The notes under the pieces: generated by a model
What the model was told of the DNA's origin: nothing
What the model saw: only the letters and a program-made list of their open reading frames with translations
Databases searched by the model: none
In this document: one piece after another, positions 45,501 through 53,499 of the stretch
Layout: each line of letters opens with the position of its first letter
How positions within the stretch are numbered: the first letter of the stretch is position 1
Program-made: the position numbers and the translations under genes
Assembly (NCBI RefSeq): GCF_006438785.1
Contig: NZ_RCZB01000001.1
Location: 124,001 to 188,000 of the forward strand
Direction: 5' to 3'
Source: Rhodanobacter glycinis
GTDB taxonomy: Bacteria; Pseudomonadota; Gammaproteobacteria; Xanthomonadales; Rhodanobacteraceae
DNA length: 64,000 nucleotides

Positions 45501-46658
45501 CTACCGCGATTGCGGCGTGGGCTTCGAAAACACCTGCTCGACGATCGGCACCAGCGCGGTGGTGAAGCGTCTGGCCTCCGGCGCGGAAAGGTGTGACCAC
45601 TCCGGCTGCTGGTAATTCTGCAATTGCGGGTAGTCCGTGAAGTGAATACCGGGCGCGTGCGTGCGTTGCAGCAGCACATCCCAGGTCCGTGCGCGTGGCA
45701 GCACCTTTTCCTCCATCGCGTAGAACGGGCCGATGCTTGGCATGCGCACGAACAGCACCTTGACGCCGCGCGCACGCAGCGTGGCCACCGCCGCGGTCGC
45801 CCGCGAGATCTGCGTGTCGATGACCCGCTGCAGTGCCGCCGGCGTAGCCATCTGGGGCGGCGGCGGTGCGGTAATCATCTGCATCCAGATACCCCGTGCC
45901 ACCGCCCGGTAGTCGGCATCGGCCTCCAGTTTTGGCCACATGTGCGTGTTGCGGTCCGCTTCGGAGTTGGCCAGCTTGCGCACCGCCGGTCTCGGGTGAG
46001 TGCCTGGGCGCACCGGCCACGGCTGGCGTTTCAGCACCGTGTCCAGCGCAAAGTCCGGGTCGTCGAAGGCCAGGTACGGCTCCAGCAGATGTACGGACAG
46101 CCAGTGACCCACCCGCTGCGACGGACTCTGCTTGCGCGTATACGCCAGAACATCGCCGCGATAGGCCTGGCCGGAAAAGAACAGGCTTGGTGCGACACCG
46201 ATCAACAGGCGTCCGGTGAAATGCGGATCGGCGGCCAGGTCCTCCAGAATCGGTATGGGCGAAGTGCCCTCCAGCGCAAGCTGGATCGGTCGTTCGCCGG
46301 TGATCTGCTGCCACTGCGGCAACTGCACGTCGAACAGCACCCGCGACGAGCCGATCAGCACGGTCTTGCTTCCTTCGCCGTGATCGATGCGCAGGCGTTG
46401 CTGCGCCCATGCGCCATTGCTGTTGCGATAGCTCGGGGTGACGCCGAACGCACGCCAGTGCGATTCCCATGCGCCCAACGCCAGTAATGCGAGCACAGCC
46501 GCGCCAAGCCAGATCAAGCGCCACGGCTGCACAGGGATGTCGCGTTCCGGCACCGGCTGCGCCACGCCGGGGCGATCGGCGGCGGTGAGACGCACGAAGC
46601 CGGGGCGCGCGTCCGCGTCGCGCGCGACGAAGTCAGAACTGGAAATAGATGAAGGCAT
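45501..46658 (-). CDS. Membrane-anchored SGNH/AlgX-like protein, partner of MBOAT acyltransferase
   Basis: The product has 385 residues. A single TM helix (LIWLGAAVLALLALGAWESH) lies near 46-66. The periplasmic domain has the SGNH-like block I in KTVLIGSSRVLFDVQLPQW near 98, block III-like features, and a C-terminal catalytic-type D/H region in EWSHLSAPEARRF near 360. Its start lies 26 bp inside the upstream MBOAT gene. MBOAT/SGNH pairs O-acetylate alginate, peptidoglycan or other polysaccharides, so this should act on an acylated glycan. The substrate is unknown. Confidence 0.8.
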   Translation of the reverse strand: MPSSISSSDFVARDADARPGFVRLTAADRPGVAQPVPERDIPVQPWRLIWLGAAVLALLALGAWESHWRAFGVTPSYRNSNGAWAQQRLRIDHGEGSKTVLIGSSRVLFDVQLPQWQQITGERPIQLALEGTSPIPILEDLAADPHFTGRLLIGVAPSLFFSGQAYRGDVLAYTRKQSPSQRVGHWLSVHLLEPYLAFDDPDFALDTVLKRQPWPVRPGTHPRPAVRKLANSEADRNTHMWPKLEADADYRAVARGIWMQMITAPPPPQMATPAALQRVIDTQISRATAAVATLRARGVKVLFVRMPSIGPFYAMEEKVLPRARTWDVLLQRTHAPGIHFTDYPQLQNYQQPEWSHLSAPEARRFTTALVPIVEQVFSKPTPQSR

Positions 46659-48048
46659 TTCCCGCCCCCTGCGCGATCACGATGGTGAAAAGCATCACGC
46701 CCAGGGCCGCCGACAACGACACGGCCGGCGCGCGTTGCAGCATCGACTCCAGCGTGCGTTCGCGCATCAGCCAGTGCGCCAGCACCAGCCCGCCCACGAT
46801 CAGTGCCGTCATCACCAGATACATCGTGGGCAGGATCGGCGCGGCCGCCATGTTGCTGCCGACCATGCCGCGCAGCACGCTCCAAGCCTTGCCGAAACTG
46901 TGCGCGCGAAAGAACACCCAGGTCACATTGATCAGCACATAGGTGAGCAGTCCCAGCGCCAGTAGCATGCCAGGACCGGGGCGGTAGCCGGCAAAGCGCG
47001 CACGCAGTAGCCGTTCGGTCGACAGGTACAGGCCGTGCAGGCCACCCCACACCACGAAGGTCCAGCTCGCACCGTGCCAGAGGCCGCCGAGCAGCATGGT
47101 GGTCATCAAGGCGAGATAGGTGCGCGCCGCGCCGTGGCGATTGCCACCGAGCGGGATATAAAGGTAATCGCGCAACCACGACGACAGCGTGATGTGCCAG
47201 CGGCGCCAGAAATCGGAGAAGCCGATGGCCGCGTAGGGAAAGCGGAAATTGTCCGGCATGGCGAAGCCCAGGCACATCGCCGCGCCGATGGCGGTGGTCG
47301 AGTAGCCCGCGAAGTCGCAGAAGATCTGTCCGCTGAAGGCCAGCGTGCCGAACCAGGCGTCCAGTGCGCCGGGGATCTTGTCGCTGTCGTAGATCATTTC
47401 CGCGGCCTGGGCCAGAAAGCTGTCGGCCAGCACGATTTTCTGGAACAGCCCCAGCGTCATCAGCGCCAGACCGAAGCGCAGTTGGTTGGCGCTGGCGCGA
47501 TGCGGCTGCTCGAACTGCGGCACCAGCTCGGTCGGGCGCATGATCGGGCCCGCCACCAGATGCGGAAAGAAAGTCACGAACAGCGCGTAGTCGAGAAACC
47601 GGCGCGCCGGCATGGCGCGATGCAGATAGACGTCCAGCGTGTAGGACAGCGTGGCGAACGTGTAGAAAGAAATGCCCACCGGCAGCACGATGTCCCACGC
47701 CGGTGGCACGTAATGCACGCCGATGCCTGTCATCAACATGCTGAAATTGTCGAGCAGGAAATGGCCGTACTTGAAATAACCCAGCATGCCCAGGTTGGCC
47801 ACCACCGACAGCAGCATCCACGCCCGCCGCACCATCTGCCTGCGCGCATGCACCAGCTTCTGCGCGGCGAACCAGTCGACCACCGTGGAGATCCACAGCA
47901 GGATCACGAACGGCGGATTCCACGCCGCGTAGAACAGATAACTGGCGATCAGCAGGTTGACCTTCTTGGTGTTCCAGCTGAATGGCATCGCGTGCAACAC
48001 CAGCACCACGGCGAAGAACGCCATGAAGGCGAGGGAATTGAAAACCAT
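46633..48048 (-). CDS. MBOAT-family O-acyltransferase (AlgI-like)
   Basis: The product has 471 residues and about eleven helices. The MBOAT catalytic His is His325 in LLGGLWHGASWTFVVWGGLH. The GFSDFWRRWHITLSSWLRDYLYIPLGG block, written here as FWRRWHITLSSWLRDYLYIP, is the hallmark of AlgI/PatA-type enzymes. It moves acyl groups, usually acetyl, across the inner membrane to a periplasmic acceptor. It is the first gene of a pair with the SGNH protein. A CRP-like site lies upstream in an AT-rich island. Confidence 0.94.
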   Translation of the reverse strand: MVFNSLAFMAFFAVVLVLHAMPFSWNTKKVNLLIASYLFYAAWNPPFVILLWISTVVDWFAAQKLVHARRQMVRRAWMLLSVVANLGMLGYFKYGHFLLDNFSMLMTGIGVHYVPPAWDIVLPVGISFYTFATLSYTLDVYLHRAMPARRFLDYALFVTFFPHLVAGPIMRPTELVPQFEQPHRASANQLRFGLALMTLGLFQKIVLADSFLAQAAEMIYDSDKIPGALDAWFGTLAFSGQIFCDFAGYSTTAIGAAMCLGFAMPDNFRFPYAAIGFSDFWRRWHITLSSWLRDYLYIPLGGNRHGAARTYLALMTTMLLGGLWHGASWTFVVWGGLHGLYLSTERLLRARFAGYRPGPGMLLALGLLTYVLINVTWVFFRAHSFGKAWSVLRGMVGSNMAAAPILPTMYLVMTALIVGGLVLAHWLMRERTLESMLQRAPAVSLSAALGVMLFTIVIAQGAGNAFIYFQF

Positions 48049-48132
48049 CGAAATCCCCGGGTGCGCCCGCGATAGGGCGCGCGATTCTTAGCAAATAAAA
48101 AAACAATTTGCAAGTTCTTATTATTTATAAAA

Positions 48133-48148
48133 TGCGATGAAAGTCACA
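48133..48148. promoter_or_regulatory. CRP/Clp-like site upstream of the MBOAT gene
   Basis: TGCGATGAAAGTCACA matches TGTGA-N6-TCACA with one mismatch in the left half. It lies in an AT-rich island about 85 bp upstream of the MBOAT start at 48048. This is a plausible activator position. It is the second CRP-like site in the window. Confidence 0.55.
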
Positions 48149-48202
48149 ATTTCAATGATCAAAAGTGTGTGGCGGCAATATCCGGTGCGTGCGGAAAAGT
48201 CC

Positions 48203-48250
48203 GGCAGGCGTGTCGATCCGACGATCACCTGTTCGTTGCATGGGTAGCCG
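48203..48250. repeat. 48-bp repeat, copy A
   Basis: This ungapped 48-bp stretch matches 50058-50105 at 40 of 48 positions. The ends are most conserved: GGCAGGCxTGTCGATC on the left and TTCGTTGCATGGGTAGCCG on the right. It lies in the 495-bp gap between the MBOAT and GST genes, which shows no convincing gene. On the minus strand both copies read as MQR...ID.PA in one frame. Confidence 0.6.
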
Positions 48251-48543
48251 TGGGGTTTGCAGGATGCGCATCGTCCGCGTCCGGCCCAGTCGGCCAACCA
48301 CGGGAGTGTGACAAAGCGATTCCTCATGCGCATCCCAACGAATGAAGTCCGGGTAGACAGCGTCGGTGGCGGAAACCTCGTCATGCGGTGCGGATCTCTT
48401 GCCCTCGCAGGTGGGTCTGGCCGCGGCGATCCAGGCCGGCAGACAGGATCGCTGCCGACCTGACGTGCAAGTAGAAGAGCGCCGCGCGTTCGACGGGAAG
48501 TACATGACATGGCTGTGAGCATGCCTCGAAAGTATCATCGCGC

Positions 48544-49251
48544 ATGGACAGGAAACCGATCGATCTTTTTTCAAGAGGTGATGCATTGACCACTATTGGC
48601 CAGATGCCGGTTCCGTGCATCGTCGGGCGCAGCAGCTCGCACTTCACTCGTCTCGTGCGCGTATTTGCGGAGGAGCTTGGCGTGGCCTGCGAGTTCGCCC
48701 CGGTGTACGACCTTTCATCACTGGATGCGCGTGACTACGCGGGGAATCCCGCGCTCAAATTGCCCGTGCTCAGGGCGGGCGGGGTGACGATCTTCGGTGC
48801 CGAAAACATCTGTCGCGCGCTGGCGGATACCGCGCCTTCCCGCCATCGGATCGTCTGGCCAGAGGAGATGCACGACGCGCAGGCGCGCAACGCGCAGGAG
48901 CTGGTCTGGCACGCCATGCAGGCGCAGGTGCAGCTTGGCTTCGGCACACAGATCGCGAAGCTGCCCGCCGAAAGCATCTACTTCGCGAAGGCGACTGCGG
49001 GAATGCGCAACGCCCTGGCATGGCTTGATGAAAGGGTGCAGTCGGTGATCGATGCCCTGCCACCCCGCGACATCAGCATGCTGGAAGCGTCGTTGTTCTG
49101 TCTGGTCGAGCACCTCGCATTTCGCGCGACGATTTCTCTGGCGCCTTATGAGCGCCTGACTGCGTTCGCGCATGTGTTCGGCAAGCGCGCCTCGGCGCAG
49201 TGGACGCCGTACTTGTTCGACACGCCGCCAGGGGCGCCTCAGCCCGGATAG
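48544..49251 (+). CDS. Glutathione S-transferase-like protein
   Basis: The product has 235 residues from the ATG at 48544. An ATG at 48604, giving MPVPCIVGRSSSHFTRLVRV, is the more usual family start. The thioredoxin-like N domain holds CIVGRSSSHFTRLVRVFAEE and the Pro-containing loop NPALKLPVLRAGGVTIFGAE. The C-terminal helical domain contains DISMLEASLFCLVEHLAFR. It is related to bacterial GSTs of unknown substrate. It overlaps, on the opposite strand, the end of the DUF899 gene by 13 bp. Confidence 0.8.
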   Translation: MDRKPIDLFSRGDALTTIGQMPVPCIVGRSSSHFTRLVRVFAEELGVACEFAPVYDLSSLDARDYAGNPALKLPVLRAGGVTIFGAENICRALADTAPSRHRIVWPEEMHDAQARNAQELVWHAMQAQVQLGFGTQIAKLPAESIYFAKATAGMRNALAWLDERVQSVIDALPPRDISMLEASLFCLVEHLAFRATISLAPYERLTAFAHVFGKRASAQWTPYLFDTPPGAPQPG

Positions 49252-49949
49252 TCGAGCTTCGGATACCAGTCGGTGCCGCGTCCCTCGGGGGTCATGTCGA
49301 GAATGGTCCACAGCGGCATCAGGTCGGGGGCGCCGCGCGGATCCTGGCCGGGATCGGCGGTTTCGAAGCCCATCTCGCCGCTCCAGAAGTGGCGGATGCG
49401 GCCGTCGCGACGGGTGAACACGTTGATGGCGGAGTCATCGCCGCCATCGTTGCCGATACCGTGATAGTCGCGGCTGTAGCAGTCGTCGATATCCGAATAC
49501 AGCCTCAGGTCGCGCCAGCCGCGTTCGTTCCTGAACGCCACGAGGCGCTCGATCGGTGAGCGGGCAACCACGGCGAGCGCCACGCGCTGCTCGATATCGC
49601 GCGCCTCGCCGTCCCATGCGCTCAGCAGCGAGGTGCACATCGGGCAGGGGCGTTCGCGCTGCGGGCCGAACATGTAGCTGTAGACGACGAGGGTCTGCCG
49701 GTCGCCGAACAGGTCGGCAAGATCGAGCAGCCCGTGTTCGCCCTGAAACTGGTAGCGCCCATTCACCTCGCCGCCGGGCGGCAGGGCGCGGCGCTGCGCA
49801 GCAACGCGTTCGATGTGCCGGCGCAGTTCGATTTCCTCCGCCAGCAGTGCATGGCGCGCGCGGCGGTAGTCGTCGCTTTCGTTGGGGTAGCGAAAGCCGC
49901 TTCGACCGGCCAGTTCGACGGCGGATACGAGGGATGAAGTAATTGTCAT
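49239..49949 (-). CDS. DUF899-family thioredoxin-like protein, intact
   Basis: The product has 236 residues from the ATG at 49949, with GAGAGG seven bases upstream. The N-terminal helix pair ALLAEEIELRRHIERVAAQR precedes a thioredoxin-like core with a CPMC motif in ERPCPMCTSLLSAW. It ends in the family's WSGEMGF and DMTPEGRGTDWYPKLDY segments. DUF899 proteins are cytoplasmic with unknown function, possibly redox or dithiol related. A truncated relative is at 56235. A divergent YciI-like gene begins 222 bp upstream. Confidence 0.88.
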   Translation of the reverse strand: MTITSSLVSAVELAGRSGFRYPNESDDYRRARHALLAEEIELRRHIERVAAQRRALPPGGEVNGRYQFQGEHGLLDLADLFGDRQTLVVYSYMFGPQRERPCPMCTSLLSAWDGEARDIEQRVALAVVARSPIERLVAFRNERGWRDLRLYSDIDDCYSRDYHGIGNDGGDDSAINVFTRRDGRIRHFWSGEMGFETADPGQDPRGAPDLMPLWTILDMTPEGRGTDWYPKLDYPG

Positions 49950-50057
49950 GATCGGCCTCTCTGGTTTTGACATGCTCCTTGTGTGACGAACGGGCGGGCA
50001 CGGAATCGACATGGCGCGGGCCATCGGGCGAGGAAGGGCACGGGCGCAGAGAAGCGG

Positions 50058-50105
50058 GGCAGGCATGTCGATCTGGCCCTCACTCATTCGTTGCATGGGT
50101 AGCCG
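50058..50105. repeat. 48-bp repeat, copy B
   Basis: This is the second copy of the element at 48203-48250 (40 of 48 identical, no gaps). It lies between the divergent DUF899 and YciI-like genes, 67 bp upstream of the latter. It may be a binding site or a relic of a repeated sequence. Confidence 0.6.
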
Positions 50106-50171
50106 CGGTGCCGGCGATACGAAACCGTCCGATGCCAGGCCCGATTCAATCATCCACTGCAGGAGAAGCAG

Positions 50172-50753
50172 ATGCGATTCCTTTCGATGATCAGGGTCAA
50201 CGAAAATTGCGGGCTGCGGCCCAGCGAGCAGCTCATGAGCGACATGGGCAAGTTGATCGAGGAGATGACCGCGGCCGGCGTGTTGCTGGACACCGCCGGC
50301 CTCAAGCCGACGTCGGCGGGCGTGCGCGTGCGGTTCACCCATGGAAAGATCAGCCTGGTCGATGGCCCGTTCACCGAGATCAAGGAAGTGATCGGCGGCT
50401 ACGCGATGCTGGAGGCGAAGTCGATGGAAGAAGCCGTTCAATGGACTACGCGCTTCCTCACCATCCATGGTGACGAATGGGACATCGCCTGCGAGGTGCG
50501 CCAGCTGGAAGAGCCGGACTTCGGCGCCGGTTGCGGCACCGCTGCGCAATCGCGGCCGAAAGCCTGGATGCCGCACATCGTCGCCCCCCGGCTTTCTTCA
50601 CAAACCCTCATGCATGCTCGGTTTCCCCAAGGGAGACCGCTTTGTGAAAATCACCAATGTGACGATCTGGTTGCTTGCTTGCGCGATGGTGATGGCGACG
50701 GTGCAGACGACTGCCGCTGCTTCTCCTGCGGTGCCGGGAGTGCTGACGCCTGA
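50172..50753 (+). CDS. YciI-like protein with abnormal C-terminal extension
   Basis: The product has 193 residues from the ATG at 50172, with AGGAG five bases upstream. Residues 1-120 are a YciI-related domain with MRFLSMIRVNENCG and FTHGKISLVDGPFTEIKEVI. Normal family members end near the acidic DFG segment (EEPDFGAG, about 118). Here the frame continues for some 70 residues of low-quality sequence, which overlap the L,D-transpeptidase gene from 50644 to 50753. The natural stop was probably lost by mutation. Confidence 0.75.
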   Translation: MRFLSMIRVNENCGLRPSEQLMSDMGKLIEEMTAAGVLLDTAGLKPTSAGVRVRFTHGKISLVDGPFTEIKEVIGGYAMLEAKSMEEAVQWTTRFLTIHGDEWDIACEVRQLEEPDFGAGCGTAAQSRPKAWMPHIVAPRLSSQTLMHARFPQGRPLCENHQCDDLVACLRDGDGDGADDCRCFSCGAGSADA

Positions 50754-51642
50754 GTCGGTCAACGATGCCGGCCTGACCACGCCGGTGAAAGCCGGCGACA
50801 AGGGCGCCGCCGTGCTGCGCGCGCAGATCCTGCTGGATCGCGCGCGGTTTTCGCCGGGCGAGATTGACGGCGCCTACGGATCCAATCTCCATCGGGCCAT
50901 TGCGGGCTTTCAGGCCAGTCATGGCCTTGAGGTCAGTGGCAACATGGATGCGCCGACCTGGACCGCACTGGACAGCGACAGCGCGCCGGCGCTGATCAGT
51001 GTGACGTTGAGCGCCGAGGATGTGGCCGGCCCGTTCCGGTCGCTGCCATCGGGCATGCCGGCGCAGGCGAAGCTCGACGCGCTGGGCTATGTCTCTTCGC
51101 TGGAGGCGCTGGGCGAGCGGTTTCACGCCAGCCCGACCTTGCTCAGGCAGCTCAACCCAGGCAAGGATTTTGGCCGTGCCGGCGAACAGCTGATGGTGCC
51201 GGGCGTGCAGGCCACCTCACCGATGGCAGCGGTCGCGAAAGTGGTGGTCGACAAGTCCGACTCCACCGTGTCGTTGCTGGATGAGGCCGGCAGGGTGGTG
51301 GCGCAGTACCCGGCATCCACCGGCAGCGAACACGACCCGTTGCCGCTCGGCGACTGGAAGATCAAGGGCGTGGGCAAGCACCCGGTGTTCCACTACAACC
51401 CCAAACTGTTCTGGGATGCCAAGGCGAAGGATGCCAAGGCCACGCTTGCCGCCGGCCCGAACAACCCGGTCGGTGTGGTGTGGATCGATCTTTCCAAGGA
51501 TCACTACGGCATCCATGGCACGCCGGAGCCGTCGAAGATCGGCAAGACCCAGTCGCACGGCTGCATCCGCATGACCAACTGGAGTGCGCAGGAAGTCTCC
51601 GAAGCGGTGAAGCCCGGCATGATCGCCACATTGCAGGAGTGA
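50644..51642 (+). CDS. Exported L,D-transpeptidase with peptidoglycan-binding domain
   Basis: The product has 332 residues from a GTG at 50644, with AGGGAGA seven bases upstream. A signal peptide ends near residue 24. A PG_binding_1 domain follows at about 45-100 (LLDRARFSPGEIDGAYGSNL), then a LysM-like segment near 150-195 and a YkuD domain. The YkuD active site is HGCIRM with nucleophile Cys307, preceded by GIHGTPEPSKIG. It forms 3-3 crosslinks or attaches lipoproteins to peptidoglycan. It is the first of three cell-wall genes in a row. Confidence 0.93.
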   Translation: MKITNVTIWLLACAMVMATVQTTAAASPAVPGVLTPESVNDAGLTTPVKAGDKGAAVLRAQILLDRARFSPGEIDGAYGSNLHRAIAGFQASHGLEVSGNMDAPTWTALDSDSAPALISVTLSAEDVAGPFRSLPSGMPAQAKLDALGYVSSLEALGERFHASPTLLRQLNPGKDFGRAGEQLMVPGVQATSPMAAVAKVVVDKSDSTVSLLDEAGRVVAQYPASTGSEHDPLPLGDWKIKGVGKHPVFHYNPKLFWDAKAKDAKATLAAGPNNPVGVVWIDLSKDHYGIHGTPEPSKIGKTQSHGCIRMTNWSAQEVSEAVKPGMIATLQE

Positions 51643-51644
51643 GC

Positions 51645-52409
51645 ATGCGCTGGTTTTTCGTTTTCCTGCTGGGTGCGACATGCGGTGCAGCGGCGATGTT
51701 CCATTTGTCCGGCCGGTGGTACGTGCCGCTGCACGGGCAGGGTACCCGGATCAGTGAATTGCACGCTGCCATGGTGGGCCTTCCGGCGTCGGCAGCATCG
51801 CTGAGGCATGAGGCGCCACCTGCGCAAGCGGCCGGTTTGCCCACGGCCGTCAAACCCGCTGTGGCGATCGATTCGATGACGGCCAGTCCACTGTCCGAAG
51901 CCGTATCCACGACGTCTGTCGCCGCGCCGGCCGCTGCAGCGCCGGTCGACCTGACAAAGCTGGCCGCGCCGGCGGTGAACGGTCTGCTGATACCAGTCGT
52001 CGGCGTGAAGGCCGGCGATCTGGTGGATACATTTACCCAGGCCCGTGGCGCGGGCCGGGTGCACGACGCGATCGACATCATGGCGGCGCGCGGCACGCCG
52101 GTAGTGGCAGTGAACGATGGTCATGTGGTCAAGCTGTTTACCAGCAAGCCAGGCGGACTGACGGTGTACCAGTTCGATCCGCAGGATCAGGTCATCTACT
52201 ACTACGCGCACCTGGACAGCTATGCGCCGGGCCTGGCCGAGGGGCAGATCGTGCATCGGGGCGACCCGATCGGTTTCGTCGGCAGTACCGGCAACGCGAG
52301 CGCCGATGCGCCGCACCTGCATTTCGAGATCGAGATCCTCGGCCCGGAAAAGCAGTGGTGGCACGCCACCTCGATCAATCCCTACGGACGATTCGCCGGC
52401 CAGCCGTGA
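51645..52409 (+). CDS. M23-family metallopeptidase (LytM-like)
   Basis: The product has 254 residues. Its ATG at 51645 lies 2 bp after the transpeptidase stop, with AGGAG in the stop region. A signal anchor RWFFVFLLGATCGAAAMFHL leads into a low-complexity Ala/Pro region. The M23 domain starts near 130 and carries the zinc motifs HDAIDIMA (HxxxD) and the C-terminal HLHFEIEI (HxH). GYVxG is replaced by GDPIGFVGSTGN. It cleaves or binds peptide crosslinks of peptidoglycan. It is in an operon with the L,D-transpeptidase. Confidence 0.92.
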   Translation: MRWFFVFLLGATCGAAAMFHLSGRWYVPLHGQGTRISELHAAMVGLPASAASLRHEAPPAQAAGLPTAVKPAVAIDSMTASPLSEAVSTTSVAAPAAAAPVDLTKLAAPAVNGLLIPVVGVKAGDLVDTFTQARGAGRVHDAIDIMAARGTPVVAVNDGHVVKLFTSKPGGLTVYQFDPQDQVIYYYAHLDSYAPGLAEGQIVHRGDPIGFVGSTGNASADAPHLHFEIEILGPEKQWWHATSINPYGRFAGQP

Positions 52410-52479
52410 AAGCGGGCACGCGGCGGCACTTTTGCCGCAGCCCAACAATTCGTTCAGCGATCCTCGCTAGACTTGCCCG

Positions 52480-53265
52480 ATGTCAGGCAAGCATCTCGCT
52501 CCCCGGCTGGCACTGGTCATCGCTGTGTCCGCTTCCAGCCTCGCGATCGCGGCGACTTCGCCGGGACCGCTTTCGCATGGCCCACGATCTGCCGCGATAT
52601 CGTCGCGGCGCGCTTCCCCTTCGCATTTGCCGCTGCCGCAACGGCTTGTCGAACTGGCCCCCGCAGCCGATCCGCAGGTGCTGGCGCTGGCGCTGTCCGC
52701 CGTGCGTTGCGCGCAGGCTGAGGGCAACGGCACGACCGCACGGCGACTGGCGGTGATCGACTACAGCCGCTCGTCGCTGCAGCCGCGGTTGTGGGTGTTC
52801 GACCTGGCCAGCCACAAGCTGCTGTACCGGGAGCTGGTGGCACATGGTCGCGGTTCCGGTGGCGATATACCCACGCACTTTTCCAATGCGGATGGCAGCC
52901 ATGCTTCGAGTCTCGGCCTGTTCGTCACCCGTGACACCTACACCGGCCACAACGGCTACTCGTTGCGCATGGACGGGTTGGAGCCAGGCATCAACGACGA
53001 TGCCATGGCGCGCGCCATCGTGATGCACGGCGCTCCCTACGTGAATGCCGACAGCGGCCGTCAGATGGGCCGGCTTGGCCGCAGCTGGGGTTGCCCGGCA
53101 CTGCGCAACGCAGTGGCCAAGCCGATCATCGACGTGATGAAGGATGGCCAGTTCGTGTTCTCGTACTACCCCGATCAGGCCTGGCTCGCCCGCTCGGCGT
53201 TGCTGCATTGCGCGGCATCGCACACGGCGCGACGTGACGCCGGCGGGAATCCTGACGCGTCCTGA
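52480..53265 (+). CDS. Murein L,D-transpeptidase catalytic-domain protein (YkuD_2 type)
   Basis: The product has 261 residues from the ATG at 52480. A signal peptide runs to about residue 24. The domain contains LAVIDYSRSSLQPRLWVFDL, a GSGGDIPTHFSN loop and a His-Gly catalytic-type stretch. Its active site is RSWGCPALRN, the SxGC variant of the YkuD motif, near residue 207. This class belongs to the YkuD_2 group, distinct from the enzyme at 50644. Being the third wall gene in a row, it may be expressed with the others. Confidence 0.9.
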   Translation: MSGKHLAPRLALVIAVSASSLAIAATSPGPLSHGPRSAAISSRRASPSHLPLPQRLVELAPAADPQVLALALSAVRCAQAEGNGTTARRLAVIDYSRSSLQPRLWVFDLASHKLLYRELVAHGRGSGGDIPTHFSNADGSHASSLGLFVTRDTYTGHNGYSLRMDGLEPGINDDAMARAIVMHGAPYVNADSGRQMGRLGRSWGCPALRNAVAKPIIDVMKDGQFVFSYYPDQAWLARSALLHCAASHTARRDAGGNPDAS

Positions 53266-53499
53266 TCCGTTCTGACCCGGACCGGCACCGGGTCGCCTCT
53301 TCAATGTTGTGCGCAGACTTTTCCGGCTGGCCTGTCGTGGCAGCCTGGCGTCGATTGGCGTCGAAGCGCGGGGTGAGCTGGGCTCGGTCCGGCATGCGGG
53401 TTCGGCCGTGTTACCTTGAAGGCAATGTCAGTCCTGAAGTCCCGTGTGCGCATGAAAGAGGCGGCACGCTGACCCTGGCTTTCGGGTCTGCATACGGGA

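Noticed and set aside
45302..45775. 157-codon minus-strand frame
   Set aside because: Mostly antisense-frame shadow of the SGNH-like gene with an Arg/His/Pro-rich composition and no ribosome site.
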